From Streptomyces hawaiiensis (lineage in GTDB: Bacteria > Actinomycetota > Actinomycetes > Streptomycetales > Streptomycetaceae): a stretch of 64,000 nt of DNA. Position 1 is the first letter of the stretch. Each line of letters starts with the position of its first letter. The translations under genes and the position numbers were made by a program. The stretch is taken from positions 1,364,001 through 1,428,000 of the forward strand of contig NZ_CP021978.1 of the NCBI RefSeq assembly GCF_004803895.1, given 5' to 3'. The notes below the pieces were generated by a model. The model was not told the DNA's origin. It saw only the letters and a program-made list of their open reading frames with translations, and did no database searches. Positions 16,380 through 24,206 of this stretch are shown here, in pieces.

Positions 16380-17594
16380 TCACTCCCGGGTCAGCCGGCC
16401 CGCCGAGTGGACTCCCGGCTGGTACTTCGGGAGCCGGACAGTGATCTTCATGCCGGCTCCCGCGGCGGTCTCGATGACGAGGCCGTAGTCGTCGCCGTAG
16501 ACCTGGCGGAGCCGGTCGTCGACGTTGGAGAGGCCGATGCCGCCCGAGGGGCTGACCTCGCGGGCGAGGATGCGGCGCAGCAGGCCGGGGTCCATGCCGG
16601 CGCCGTCGTCCTCGATGACGACGAGGGCCTCGGCGCCCGCGTCCTGGGCGGTGATCTGGATGTGGCACTTGCCGAAGGGCACGGCCTTGCCCTCCAGTCC
16701 GTGCTTGACGGCGTTCTCGACGAGCGGCTGCAGGCACAGGAACGGCAGGGTCACCGGCAGCACCTCCGGGGCTATCTGGAGGGTGACGGAGAGGCGGTCG
16801 CCGAAGCGTGCCCGCACCAGCGCCAGGTAGTGGTCGATGGCGTGGAGCTCCTCGGCGAGGGTGGTGAAGTCGCCGTGCCGGCGGAACGAGTAGCGGGTGA
16901 AGTCGGCGAATTCCAGGAGCAGTTCGCGAGCGCGCTCGGGGTCGGTGCGGACGAACGAGGCGATCACCGCGAGCGAGTTGAAGATGAAGTGCGGGGAGAT
17001 CTGGGCCCGCAGCGCCTTGATCTCGGCCTCGATGAGGCGGGTGCGGGACTGGTCGAGGTCGGCCAGTTCCAGCTGGACCGAGACCCAGCGGGCGACCTCG
17101 CCGGCGGCCCGGACGAGCACCGCCGACTCGCGGGGCGCGCAGGCGACGAGGGCGCCGTGCACCCGGTCGTCGACGGTGAGCGGGGCGACGACCGCCCAGC
17201 GCACCGAGCAGTCGAGGCTGTCGCAGGTGAGCCGGAAGGCCTCGCCGCGGCCGGTCTCCAGGGGGCCCGCGAGGCGTTCCATGATCTCGGTGCGGTGGTG
17301 GGCGCCGTCGCCGTCCCAGACCAGGACCTGCTTGAGGTCGGTGAGGCAGAGGGCGTCCGTGCCGAGCAGGGAACGCAGTTTGCGGGCGGATTTGCGGGCG
17401 GTCTCCTCCGTCAGTCCGGACCGCAGCGGGGGCGCGGCGAGGGACGCCGTGTGCAGGGTCTCGAAGGTGGCGTGCTCGACGGGGGTGCCGAGACCGGCGA
17501 GGCTCTTGGCCCGGGCGGTGCGCCGGCCCAGCCAGACCCCCAGGGCGAGCACCGGGAGCACGGCGACGCACAGGCCCGCCAGGAAGCCGCTCAT
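16380..17594 (-). CDS. LytS-type sensor histidine kinase
   Basis: This 404-aa kinase has one N-terminal membrane helix (2-22), a GAF-like region (about 60-180), a His_kinase domain with phospho-acceptor H202 in QISPHFIFNSL and an ATPase domain with PLVENAVKHGL and GGIGLSN. It lacks the multi-helix 5TM sensor of LytS or BtsS, so it probably senses an intracellular signal. Its ATG overlaps the TGA of the upstream symporter gene. It is the last gene of a regulator-DUF485-symporter-kinase unit and is the expected partner of the LytTR regulator at 20446. Confidence 0.9.
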   Translation of the reverse strand: MSGFLAGLCVAVLPVLALGVWLGRRTARAKSLAGLGTPVEHATFETLHTASLAAPPLRSGLTEETARKSARKLRSLLGTDALCLTDLKQVLVWDGDGAHHRTEIMERLAGPLETGRGEAFRLTCDSLDCSVRWAVVAPLTVDDRVHGALVACAPRESAVLVRAAGEVARWVSVQLELADLDQSRTRLIEAEIKALRAQISPHFIFNSLAVIASFVRTDPERARELLLEFADFTRYSFRRHGDFTTLAEELHAIDHYLALVRARFGDRLSVTLQIAPEVLPVTLPFLCLQPLVENAVKHGLEGKAVPFGKCHIQITAQDAGAEALVVIEDDGAGMDPGLLRRILAREVSPSGGIGLSNVDDRLRQVYGDDYGLVIETAAGAGMKITVRLPKYQPGVHSAGRLTRE

Positions 17595-19306
17595 GCCGTC
17601 ACCTCCGTGCGCAGCTCCTCGGGCAGGTGGAACCGGGCCAGGACCGCCGCCGTACCGGGCGGGACCCGGCCGGGGGTGGCCAGGGACACCAGGATCATGG
17701 TGAGGAAGCCCAGCGGCACCGACCACAGGGCGGGCCAGGCGAGCAGGGCGTGCAGGGCGGCGCCCTCGCCCGGGTAGCCCGCCATGGTCGCGGCGACGGC
17801 GAGCAGCGCGGAGCCCCCGCCGACCAGCATCCCGGCGGCGGCGCCGGGCGGGGTCAGCCGCCGCCACCAGATGCCGAGCACGAGCAGCGGGCAGAACGAG
17901 GACGCCGACACGGCGAAGGCCAGCCCGACGGCGTCGGCGACCGGGAGCCCGCCGACCAGGACGCTCGCCGCGAGGGGCACGGACATGGCGAGGGCCGTGC
18001 CGAGCCGGAAGTGCCTGACGCCCCGGGACGGCAGGACGTCCTGGGCGAGGACGCCCGCGACCGCCATGGTCAGCCCCGAGGCCGTGGACAGGAACGCGGC
18101 GAAGGCGCCCCCGGCGACCAGCGCGCCCAGCAGGTCGCCGCCCACTCCCCCGATCATGCGGTCGGGCAGCAGGAGGACGGCGGCGTCCGGGTCGCCGGTG
18201 AGAGTGAGCTCGGGGGCGTAGAGGCGGCCGAGAGCGCCGTAGACGGGCGGCAGGAGGTAGAAGGCGCCGATCAGGCCGAGGACCGCGACGGTGGTGCGGC
18301 GGGCGGCGACACCGTGCGGGCTGGTGTAGAAGCGGACCACGACGTGCGGCAGGCCCATGGTGCCGAGGAACGTGGCGAGGATCAGCCCGTACGTGGCGTA
18401 CAGCGGGCGTTCCTCGCGGCTCTCGGCCTGTGACGGGGACAGGTCGCCGCCGCCGCTGCGCTCGGCCCGGGGAACGGGGGCGCCCGCGGCGAAGGTGAGG
18501 TGGGAGCCGCGTTCGATGCGGTGGGTGCCGGCGGGGAGTTCGAGGCGGGTGCCGGTGTGCTTGCGGCCGTCGACGGTGCCGGTCACCGTGACGCTCAGGG
18601 GCCGGTCGAGGGTGAGGTCGACGCTGTCGTCGACGCGGACCACACGCTGCTCGCGGAAGGTGGCCGGTTCGTCGAAGGCGTGCCGGGGTGCGCCGTCGCT
18701 CTGCCAGGTGAGGACCAGGAACAGGGCGGGGACGAGCAGGGCGGTGAGCTTGAGCCAGTACTGGAAGGCCTGCACGAAGGTGATGCTGCGCATGCCGCCG
18801 GCGGCGACGGTGGCGGTCACGACGACGGCGACGATCACTCCGCCGAGCCAGTCGGGCGCCCCGGTCAGCACGGTCAGAGTGAGTCCGGCGCCCTGGAGCT
18901 GGGGCAGCAGGTACAGCCAGCCGACGCCGACGACGAAGGCACCGGCCAGCCGCCGCACCGCCTGGGAGGCGAGGCGGGCCTCGGCGAAGTCGGGGAGCGT
19001 GTAGGCGCCGGAGCGGCGCAGCGGGGCGGCGACGAAGAGCAGCAGGACCAGATAGCCGGCGGTGTAGCCGACCGGGTACCAGAGCATGTCGGGGCCCTGG
19101 ACCAGGACCAGGCCCGCTATGCCGAGGAAGGAGGCGGCGGAGAGGTACTCGCCGCTGATGGCGGCGGCGTTGAGGCGGGGCCCGACGGTGCGGGAGGCGA
19201 CGTAGAAGTCGGAGGTGGTGCGGGAGATGCGCAGGCCGAAGGCGCCGACCAGGACCGTCGCGACGACGACGAGGGCGACGGCGGGGATGGCGTAGCTGGA
19301 GTTCAT
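17591..19306 (-). CDS. Sodium:solute symporter, cation/acetate (monocarboxylate) type
   Basis: This 571-aa transporter has about 13 hydrophobic segments. It opens with MNSSYAIPAVALVVVATV and has the SSS signature region NAAAISGEYLSAASFLGIAG. An extra soluble loop (about 220-300, DSVDLTLDRPLSVTVTG) is typical of actinobacterial ActP-like proteins. Substrate is probably a short monocarboxylate such as acetate or pyruvate. The 25-nt gap after the DUF485 gene and the ATGA overlap with the kinase gene indicate a single transcript. The DUF485 protein is the usual accessory partner. Confidence 0.9.
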   Translation of the reverse strand: MNSSYAIPAVALVVVATVLVGAFGLRISRTTSDFYVASRTVGPRLNAAAISGEYLSAASFLGIAGLVLVQGPDMLWYPVGYTAGYLVLLLFVAAPLRRSGAYTLPDFAEARLASQAVRRLAGAFVVGVGWLYLLPQLQGAGLTLTVLTGAPDWLGGVIVAVVVTATVAAGGMRSITFVQAFQYWLKLTALLVPALFLVLTWQSDGAPRHAFDEPATFREQRVVRVDDSVDLTLDRPLSVTVTGTVDGRKHTGTRLELPAGTHRIERGSHLTFAAGAPVPRAERSGGGDLSPSQAESREERPLYATYGLILATFLGTMGLPHVVVRFYTSPHGVAARRTTVAVLGLIGAFYLLPPVYGALGRLYAPELTLTGDPDAAVLLLPDRMIGGVGGDLLGALVAGGAFAAFLSTASGLTMAVAGVLAQDVLPSRGVRHFRLGTALAMSVPLAASVLVGGLPVADAVGLAFAVSASSFCPLLVLGIWWRRLTPPGAAAGMLVGGGSALLAVAATMAGYPGEGAALHALLAWPALWSVPLGFLTMILVSLATPGRVPPGTAAVLARFHLPEELRTEVTA

Positions 19307-19331
19307 CGGGCGTCGGTCCGTCGGTGGTCGT

Positions 19332-19700
19332 TCATCGGTCTTCGACGAGGCGTACGAAGTCGCGTTCGTTGCGCTCGGCACGGCGGACGTACCAGCGGGC
19401 GAGCAGGACGAGGGGGGCGTAGAGGCCGAAGCCGAGGACGGCCCATTCCAGGTGGCGGGCGTCGGGCATCGCCGCGAAGAGCAGCGGGAGGGGGCCGACG
19501 AGCAGGCCGAGGATGGCGAACACGGTGAGGGCGGCGCGCAGTTGGGTGCGCATCAGGGAGCGGACGTAGGTGTGGCCGAGGGTGGTCTGCTCGTCGATCT
19601 CGGTGCGCGGGCGGTAGTAGCCGGAGGAGGCCCGGCCGGTCTGGCGGGGCGGGCCGGTGACGACGACGCGGCGTTCGGTGTGGTCCTGGGGCACCGTCAC
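19332..19700 (-). CDS. DUF485-type small membrane protein
   Basis: This 122-aa protein has two membrane helices (about 58-76 and 88-106) and a basic C-terminus, like the YjcH/DUF485 proteins that accompany ActP-type symporters. The GTG start overlaps the regulator stop (GTGA) and has GAGGAGG upstream. An N-terminal soluble extension of about 50 residues is longer than in E. coli YjcH. It probably assists the adjacent symporter. Confidence 0.85.
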   Translation of the reverse strand: MTVPQDHTERRVVVTGPPRQTGRASSGYYRPRTEIDEQTTLGHTYVRSLMRTQLRAALTVFAILGLLVGPLPLLFAAMPDARHLEWAVLGFGLYAPLVLLARWYVRRAERNERDFVRLVEDR

Positions 19701-20446
19701 GGCCTCCTCATGAGCAGGTCGCGCAGTTCGCGCGCGTGGCGGCGGCTGACCTGGAGCTCCTCGGAGCCGATCAGGACGCTGACGCTGCCCGCGTCGAGGC
19801 GGAGTTCGCCGATGTGACGCAGGGCGACGAGGTGGCGGCGGTGGATACGGACGAAGCCGCGGGTGCGCCAGCGCTCCTCCAGGGTGGACAGCGGGATGCG
19901 CACCAGGTGGCTGCCCCTGTCGGTGTGCAGGCGGGCGTAGTCGCCCTGGGCCTCGACGTGGGTGATGTCGTCGACGGAGACGAAACGGGTCACGCCGCCG
20001 AGTTCGACGGGTATGTGGTCCGGGTCGGGTTCGTGCACGGGGATGCGCGGGGCGGCGCCGCTCAGCTCGGCGGCCCGGCGGACGGCCTCGGCGAGGCGTT
20101 CCTTGCGCACGGGTTTGAGGACGTAGTCGACGGCCTTGAGGTCGAAGGCCTGCACGGCGAAGTCCTCGTGGGCGGTGACGAACACGACGAGCGGCGGCCG
20201 GGCGAAGCCGGTGAGGAGCCGGGCGAGGTCGAGGCCGTCGAGGCCGGGCATCTGGATGTCGAGGAAGACGACGTCGATGGCCTCTGGCCCGCCCGGGCCG
20301 GACTCCAGGGCGCGGTTCATGCGGCGCAGCGCCTCGGTGGCGTCGCCGGCACCCTCCGCGCTGCCGATGCGGGGGTCGGCGCGCAGGAGGTAGAGCAGCT
20401 CCTCCAGGGAGGGGCGTTCGTCGTCGACAGCCAGGGCGCGCAGCAT
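19697..20446 (-). CDS. LytTR-family response regulator
   Basis: This 249-aa regulator has a receiver domain with phospho-acceptor D63 (VVFLDIQMPGLDG) and the conserved Lys of VLKPV, then a C-terminal LytTR DNA-binding domain (VEAQGDYARLHT, FVRIHRRHLV). It is first in a four-gene unit with the symporter and kinase. The ATG at 20446 is preceded 8 nt away by TACACT, suggesting leaderless initiation; an upstream in-frame start at 20485 would overlap the divergent promoter. Confidence 0.92.
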   Translation of the reverse strand: MLRALAVDDERPSLEELLYLLRADPRIGSAEGAGDATEALRRMNRALESGPGGPEAIDVVFLDIQMPGLDGLDLARLLTGFARPPLVVFVTAHEDFAVQAFDLKAVDYVLKPVRKERLAEAVRRAAELSGAAPRIPVHEPDPDHIPVELGGVTRFVSVDDITHVEAQGDYARLHTDRGSHLVRIPLSTLEERWRTRGFVRIHRRHLVALRHIGELRLDAGSVSVLIGSEELQVSRRHARELRDLLMRRP

Positions 20447-20454
20447 GAACGTGG

Positions 20455-20496
20455 AGTGTAGGGGCGATCCCCGCTGTTCGGGCACGTGGATACAGT
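20455..20496. promoter_or_regulatory. Divergent leaderless promoters, lytTR regulator and AsnC gene
   Basis: On the minus strand TACACT (20455-20460) lies 8 nt from the regulator ATG. On the plus strand TACAGT (20491-20496) lies 6 nt from the asnC ATG. Only 56 bp separate the two genes, so a factor bound between them would affect both. Confidence 0.5.
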
Positions 20497-20502
20497 GCCC
20501 GC

Positions 20503-21021
20503 ATGAACAGCAGGTCGTCCACGCCGTTCGACGAACTCGACCGGAAGATCATCACGGCGTTGATGGCGAACGCCAGGACGTCGTTCGCCGAGATCGGTAC
20601 GGCGATCGGGCTGTCGGCCACGGCGGTCAAGCGGCGGGTCGACCGGCTGCGCGAGACGGGCGTGATCACCGGGTTCTCGGCGACGGTGAAGCCGTCGGCG
20701 CTGGGCTGGCGTACGGAGGCCTACGTCGAGGTGTACTGCGAGGGCGCCGCCCCGCCGCGACGGCTGGCCGAGGTCGTGCGCGACTACCCGGAGATCGCCG
20801 CGGCGATGACCGTGACCGGCGGCGCGGACGCGTTGCTGCATGTGCGGGCGCGGGACGTGGAGCACTTCGAGGAGGTGCTGGAGCGGATCCGGCAGGAGCC
20901 GTTCATCCGGAAGACGATCAGCGTGATGGTGCTGTCCCATCTGCTCCCCGAGAGCCCGGAGGCGGGGGCCAGCCAGCCGGCGCCGCAGGAGCCCCGGGGT
21001 GGCGCAGCAGACGTGCGCTGA
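20503..21021 (+). CDS. Lrp/AsnC-family transcriptional regulator
   Basis: This 172-aa protein has an N-terminal AsnC helix-turn-helix (DRKIITALMANARTSFAEIG, LSATAVKRRVDRL) and a C-terminal RAM ligand domain. The next two genes form an arginine or dimethylarginine to ornithine to glutamate-semialdehyde route, so it is probably their amino-acid-responsive regulator. The C-terminus has a Pro/Gly-rich extension of about 20 residues not usual in the family. Confidence 0.92.
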   Translation: MNSRSSTPFDELDRKIITALMANARTSFAEIGTAIGLSATAVKRRVDRLRETGVITGFSATVKPSALGWRTEAYVEVYCEGAAPPRRLAEVVRDYPEIAAAMTVTGGADALLHVRARDVEHFEEVLERIRQEPFIRKTISVMVLSHLLPESPEAGASQPAPQEPRGGAADVR

Positions 21022-21147
21022 GCGGCCGGAAGACGCAGCGTTCCTGCGCGGACACGCAATCTTTGTTTCTTGTCGGGCACCTCTGTCAGTTCCTACCGTT
21101 GTGTCAACCCACAGTCACACACCGTGAGGAAGCGGAGGGACCCCTCT

Positions 21148-21969
21148 GTGCCCGACTCCCGTGTGCCGCGCCGGCGGCGCTACCTCGTCTGCGAACCCAG
21201 ACACTTCGCCGTGCAGTACGCGATCAACCCGTGGATGCGTCCCGGCGAACCCGTCGACGTCATCCGCGCCCTGGACCAGTGGCAGGCGCTGGTCGACGCC
21301 TACCGTGCCCACGGCCATACCGTGGACAGTGTGAAACCCGTTCCCGGCCTGCCCGACATGGTTTTCGCCGCGAACGCGGCGGTCGTCGTCGACGGCCGCG
21401 TCTTCGGCTCGCTCTTCCACGCGCCCGAGCGCCGTCCCGAGTCCGTGCCCTACGAGGCGTGGTTCAAGACGGAGGGCTACGACGTGTACCACCCCGAGTC
21501 GGTGTGCGAGGGCGAGGGCGACCTGGTGCCGACCGGCCGCTGGATCCTGGCCGGGACGGGCTTCCGTACGACCCGGGAGGCCCACAGCGAGGTACAGGAG
21601 TACTTCGGGACGCCGGTGATCAGCCTGACGCTGGTGGATCCGTACTTCTACCACCTGGACACGGCGCTGTTCGTCCTCGACGAGGAGAACATCGCCTACT
21701 ACCCCGAGGCGTTCTCGCCGGGCAGCCGCGAGGTGCTGGCCCGGATGTACCCGGACGCGGTGCTCGCCACCCGCGAGGACGCGACGGCGTTCGGGCTCAA
21801 CTCCGTCTCCGACGGGCGCCATGTGTTCATCTCACCCGGGGCGACGGACCTGGCCGGGCAGCTCGCCGGCCGTGGCTACGTCCCCGTCCCCGTCGACCTG
21901 TCCGAGTTCCACAAGGCCGGTGGCGGCATCAAGTGCTGCACCCAGGAGATCCGGGAGATCCGCTCATGA
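21148..21969 (+). CDS. Amidinotransferase-fold arginine hydrolase (arginine dihydrolase or dimethylargininase)
   Basis: This 273-aa protein is of the DDAH / arginine deiminase / ArgZ superfamily. Visible elements are PGLPDMVFAANAAVVV with N76, CEGEGDLVP, and the C-terminal GGGIKCC with the likely nucleophile C263. DDAH and arginine deiminase enzymes have an Asp where this protein has N76. An Asn there is what I recall for the cyanobacterial guanidino-removing arginine dihydrolase ArgZ/AgrE. Translational overlap (ATGA) with ornithine aminotransferase fits ornithine as product. GenBank-style names would say dimethylargininase, and that remains possible. The GTG start has GGAGGG upstream. Confidence 0.8.
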   Translation: MPDSRVPRRRRYLVCEPRHFAVQYAINPWMRPGEPVDVIRALDQWQALVDAYRAHGHTVDSVKPVPGLPDMVFAANAAVVVDGRVFGSLFHAPERRPESVPYEAWFKTEGYDVYHPESVCEGEGDLVPTGRWILAGTGFRTTREAHSEVQEYFGTPVISLTLVDPYFYHLDTALFVLDEENIAYYPEAFSPGSREVLARMYPDAVLATREDATAFGLNSVSDGRHVFISPGATDLAGQLAGRGYVPVPVDLSEFHKAGGGIKCCTQEIREIRS

Positions 21970-23219
21970 CCGCACCCGTCCGCACCGAGGACGCGCAGGG
22001 GGCCCGTGGCTCGCGGGAGAGCCGTGGCTCGCAGGAGCTGATCCGCGCGGAGGAGCCGGTCCTCGCGCACAACTACCACCCGCTGCCGGTGGTCGTCGCG
22101 CGTGCCGAGGGCGCCTGGGTGGAGGACGTGGAGGGGCGGCGCTACCTCGACATGCTGGCCGGCTACTCGGCGCTCAACTTCGGCCACCGGCACCCGGCGC
22201 TGATCGAGGCGGCCCACCGTCAGCTCGACCGGCTGACCCTCACCTCGCGTGCCTTCCACAACGACCGGCTCGCCGAGTTCGCGGAGCGGCTGGCGGCGCT
22301 GACCGGTATGGACATGGTGCTGCCCATGAACACCGGCGCGGAGGCGGTGGAGAGCGGGGTGAAGGTGGCCCGCAAGTGGGCCTACGACGTCAAGGGCGTC
22401 CCGGCCGACCGGGCGACGATCGTGGTCGCGGCGGACAACTTCCACGGGCGTACGACGACGATCGTCAGCTTCTCCACGGACGAGACGGCCCGGGCGGGCT
22501 TCGGGCCCTTCACGCCGGGTTTCCGGGTGGTGCCGTACAACGACCTGGCCGCGATGGAGGCGGCGGTCGACGAGACGACGGCGGCGGTGCTGATCGAGCC
22601 GATCCAGGGTGAGGCGGGGGTGATCATCCCCGACGACGGCTATCTGGCCGGTGTGCGTGAGCTCACCCGCCGCAAGGGGTGTCTGTTCATCGCGGACGAG
22701 ATCCAGTCCGGGCTCGGCCGGACGGGGCGCACGCTGGCGGTCGAGCACGAGCCGGTGGTGCCGGACGTGCTGCTGCTGGGCAAGGCGCTGGGCGGCGGCA
22801 TCGTGCCGGTGTCGGCGGTGGTCGGGCGCCGGGAGGTGCTCGGGGTGCTGCATCCCGGGGAGCACGGCTCCACCTTCGGCGGCAATCCGCTGGCGGCGGC
22901 GGTCGGTACGGCGGTCGTGGAGCTGCTGGAGACGGGCGAGTTCCAGCGCCGGGCGGCCGAGCTGGGCGTGATCCTGCGTGATGGTCTGACGGGGCTGGTC
23001 GGCAAGGGCGTCGTCGGCTTCCGGTCGCGCGGCCTGTGGGCGGGCGTCGACATCGACCCCGCGCTCGGCACCGGCCGCGAGATCAGCGAGCGGCTGATGC
23101 GGGAGGGAGTCCTGGCGAAGGACACCCACGGCTCCACGATCCGCCTGGCCCCACCGCTCACCATCACCGGCGAGGAGCTGACGGGCGCGCTCGCGGCGCT
23201 GGAGAAGGCGCTGGGGTAG
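21966..23219 (+). CDS. rocD: Ornithine aminotransferase
   Basis: This 417-aa class III aminotransferase has EPIQGEAGV, the Asp of FIADEIQSGLGRTG, and PLP lysine K273 in LLLGKALGGG. It converts ornithine plus 2-oxoglutarate to glutamate 5-semialdehyde and glutamate, completing arginine breakdown with the upstream hydrolase. Its ATG overlaps the hydrolase TGA. The first about 30 residues contain a short duplicated RGSRES/RGSQE run encoded by two near-identical 18-nt copies. A strong hairpin terminator follows. Confidence 0.93.
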   Translation: MTAPVRTEDAQGARGSRESRGSQELIRAEEPVLAHNYHPLPVVVARAEGAWVEDVEGRRYLDMLAGYSALNFGHRHPALIEAAHRQLDRLTLTSRAFHNDRLAEFAERLAALTGMDMVLPMNTGAEAVESGVKVARKWAYDVKGVPADRATIVVAADNFHGRTTTIVSFSTDETARAGFGPFTPGFRVVPYNDLAAMEAAVDETTAAVLIEPIQGEAGVIIPDDGYLAGVRELTRRKGCLFIADEIQSGLGRTGRTLAVEHEPVVPDVLLLGKALGGGIVPVSAVVGRREVLGVLHPGEHGSTFGGNPLAAAVGTAVVELLETGEFQRRAAELGVILRDGLTGLVGKGVVGFRSRGLWAGVDIDPALGTGREISERLMREGVLAKDTHGSTIRLAPPLTITGEELTGALAALEKALG

Positions 23220-23240
23220 GGGCCCGGGGGTCACCACCGG

Positions 23241-23283
23241 GGTGGGGAGCGGCGTCCTCGACACGGATCGGCCGCTCCCCACC
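23241..23283 (+). terminator. Hairpin terminator after rocD
   Basis: A perfect 13-bp stem (GGTGGGGAGCGGC / GCCGCTCCCCACC) closes a 17-nt loop, 21 nt after the stop codon. No T-run follows, as is common for actinobacterial terminators. Confidence 0.8.
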
Positions 23284-23380
23284 AGGCCGCAGGCACGGGG
23301 CTGTCCCGCGCGCCTTGTTGAAGGCACTCCAGCAGGACGTCGGCGATGCCGGGCAAGCGGACCGTGCGGTTCGCCCGGTT

Positions 23381-23905
23381 CGCCGACCTCGGCGCGACCC
23401 GCCGAGCCGCCGACCCGGCCACCCTGCCGCCGCTGCGGCGGACGACCACCCGACCGCCAGGCGCCCACCGAGCCGGCACCACCCGGGAGCGCCGGAGGCC
23501 GACCCGGGGCCAAGACGACCACCCAGGCGACACACCAACCAGACCGCCACCACGCCCCCGGCTCGCCGACCTCGGCGCCACCGACCGGCCGCCGACGCCC
23601 CCCGCCGCGCTGCGGCGGACCACCACCCCACCGCCGGCGCCCACCGGCCGGCACCACCCGGGAGCGCCGGAGGCCGGCCCGGGGCCAAGACGACCACCCA
23701 GGCGACACACCGACCCAGACCGCCACCACCCCCCGGCTCGCCGACCTCGGCGCCACACGGCCGCCGACGCCACCCCGCCGCCGCTGCGGCGGACCACCAC
23801 CACACCGCCGACGCCCACCGAGCCGGCACCCCCCCCGGAAGCGCCGGCCGCCGGCCCAGGCCGAGGCGACCGCCCAGGCGGCGCACCCCAGCCAGGCCGC
23901 CACCG
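23381..23905. repeat. Three tandem imperfect repeats of about 177 bp in a gene-free interval
   Basis: Units begin at 23381, 23564 and 23739, each with CGCCGACCTCGGCGC. They share internal landmarks in order: CTGCGGCGGA (23433, 23610, 23784) and GCCGGCACC (23472, 23647, 23822). Spacings of 183 and 175, and 177 and 174, are not all multiples of three, so no reading frame is kept across units. That argues against coding. Units 1 and 2 are the most alike and unit 3 is more diverged. The surrounding 23284-24206 shows no convincing gene on either strand despite long GC-driven open frames. Confidence 0.8.
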
Positions 23906-24171
23906 CGTTCCACAGCGGCACCTCTCCGGCAACACCGAGCCTCAGAGGGCCAGGCGCAGAGGGAGCCGAGCAGGGCGGAATCCGCGTAGGCGGGGGGCTC
24001 GGGCCTGGCCGTCGCGAGTCGTTCCCCTCTGCCCGCTGACAGGGCCGGGGGCCCGCAAGCGGAGCGGCCCCGGTCCCACGCGGCACCGTCGTCTCACCCG
24101 CCTCCCGCCGCCCCGGCCGGCCCTGCACAAGCCGCCCCGCGTCGCCGGAAGGGTGAAGATTGGGGAAAGAG

Positions 24172-24183
24172 GTGGTAGACCAC
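24172..24183. promoter_or_regulatory. Short palindrome upstream of SpoIIE phosphatase gene
   Basis: GTGGTAGACCAC is a perfect inverted repeat with 5-bp arms, 24 nt before the GTG start, between a purine-rich stretch and the AGAGAGG ribosome binding site. It could be an operator or a small leader hairpin. Confidence 0.35.
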
Positions 24184-24206
24184 TCTCAGCGACAGAGAGG
24201 TCGGCC

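Noticed and set aside
22003..22038. Short direct repeat at the rocD N-terminus as a mobile or regulatory element
   Set aside because: Two near-identical 18-nt copies only encode a repeated RGSRES/RGSQE in a flexible N-terminus. It is consistent with simple slippage.
20445..23219. A 924-codon open frame spanning asnC, the hydrolase and rocD
   Set aside because: Only its last 417 codons match a protein family (RocD). The earlier part is an out-of-frame reading of two other clear genes, kept open by high GC.
21876..24128. A 750-codon minus-strand frame over rocD and the repeat region
   Set aside because: It is antisense to rocD and has Arg/Gly/Pro-rich composition with no domain. The repeat periods are not multiples of three, so repeat units are read in different frames.
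23346..24206. An N-terminal extension of the SpoIIE protein through the repeats
   Set aside because: The extension is Pro/Arg/Thr low complexity. The GTG at 24207 has a ribosome binding site and begins directly at the PAS domain.
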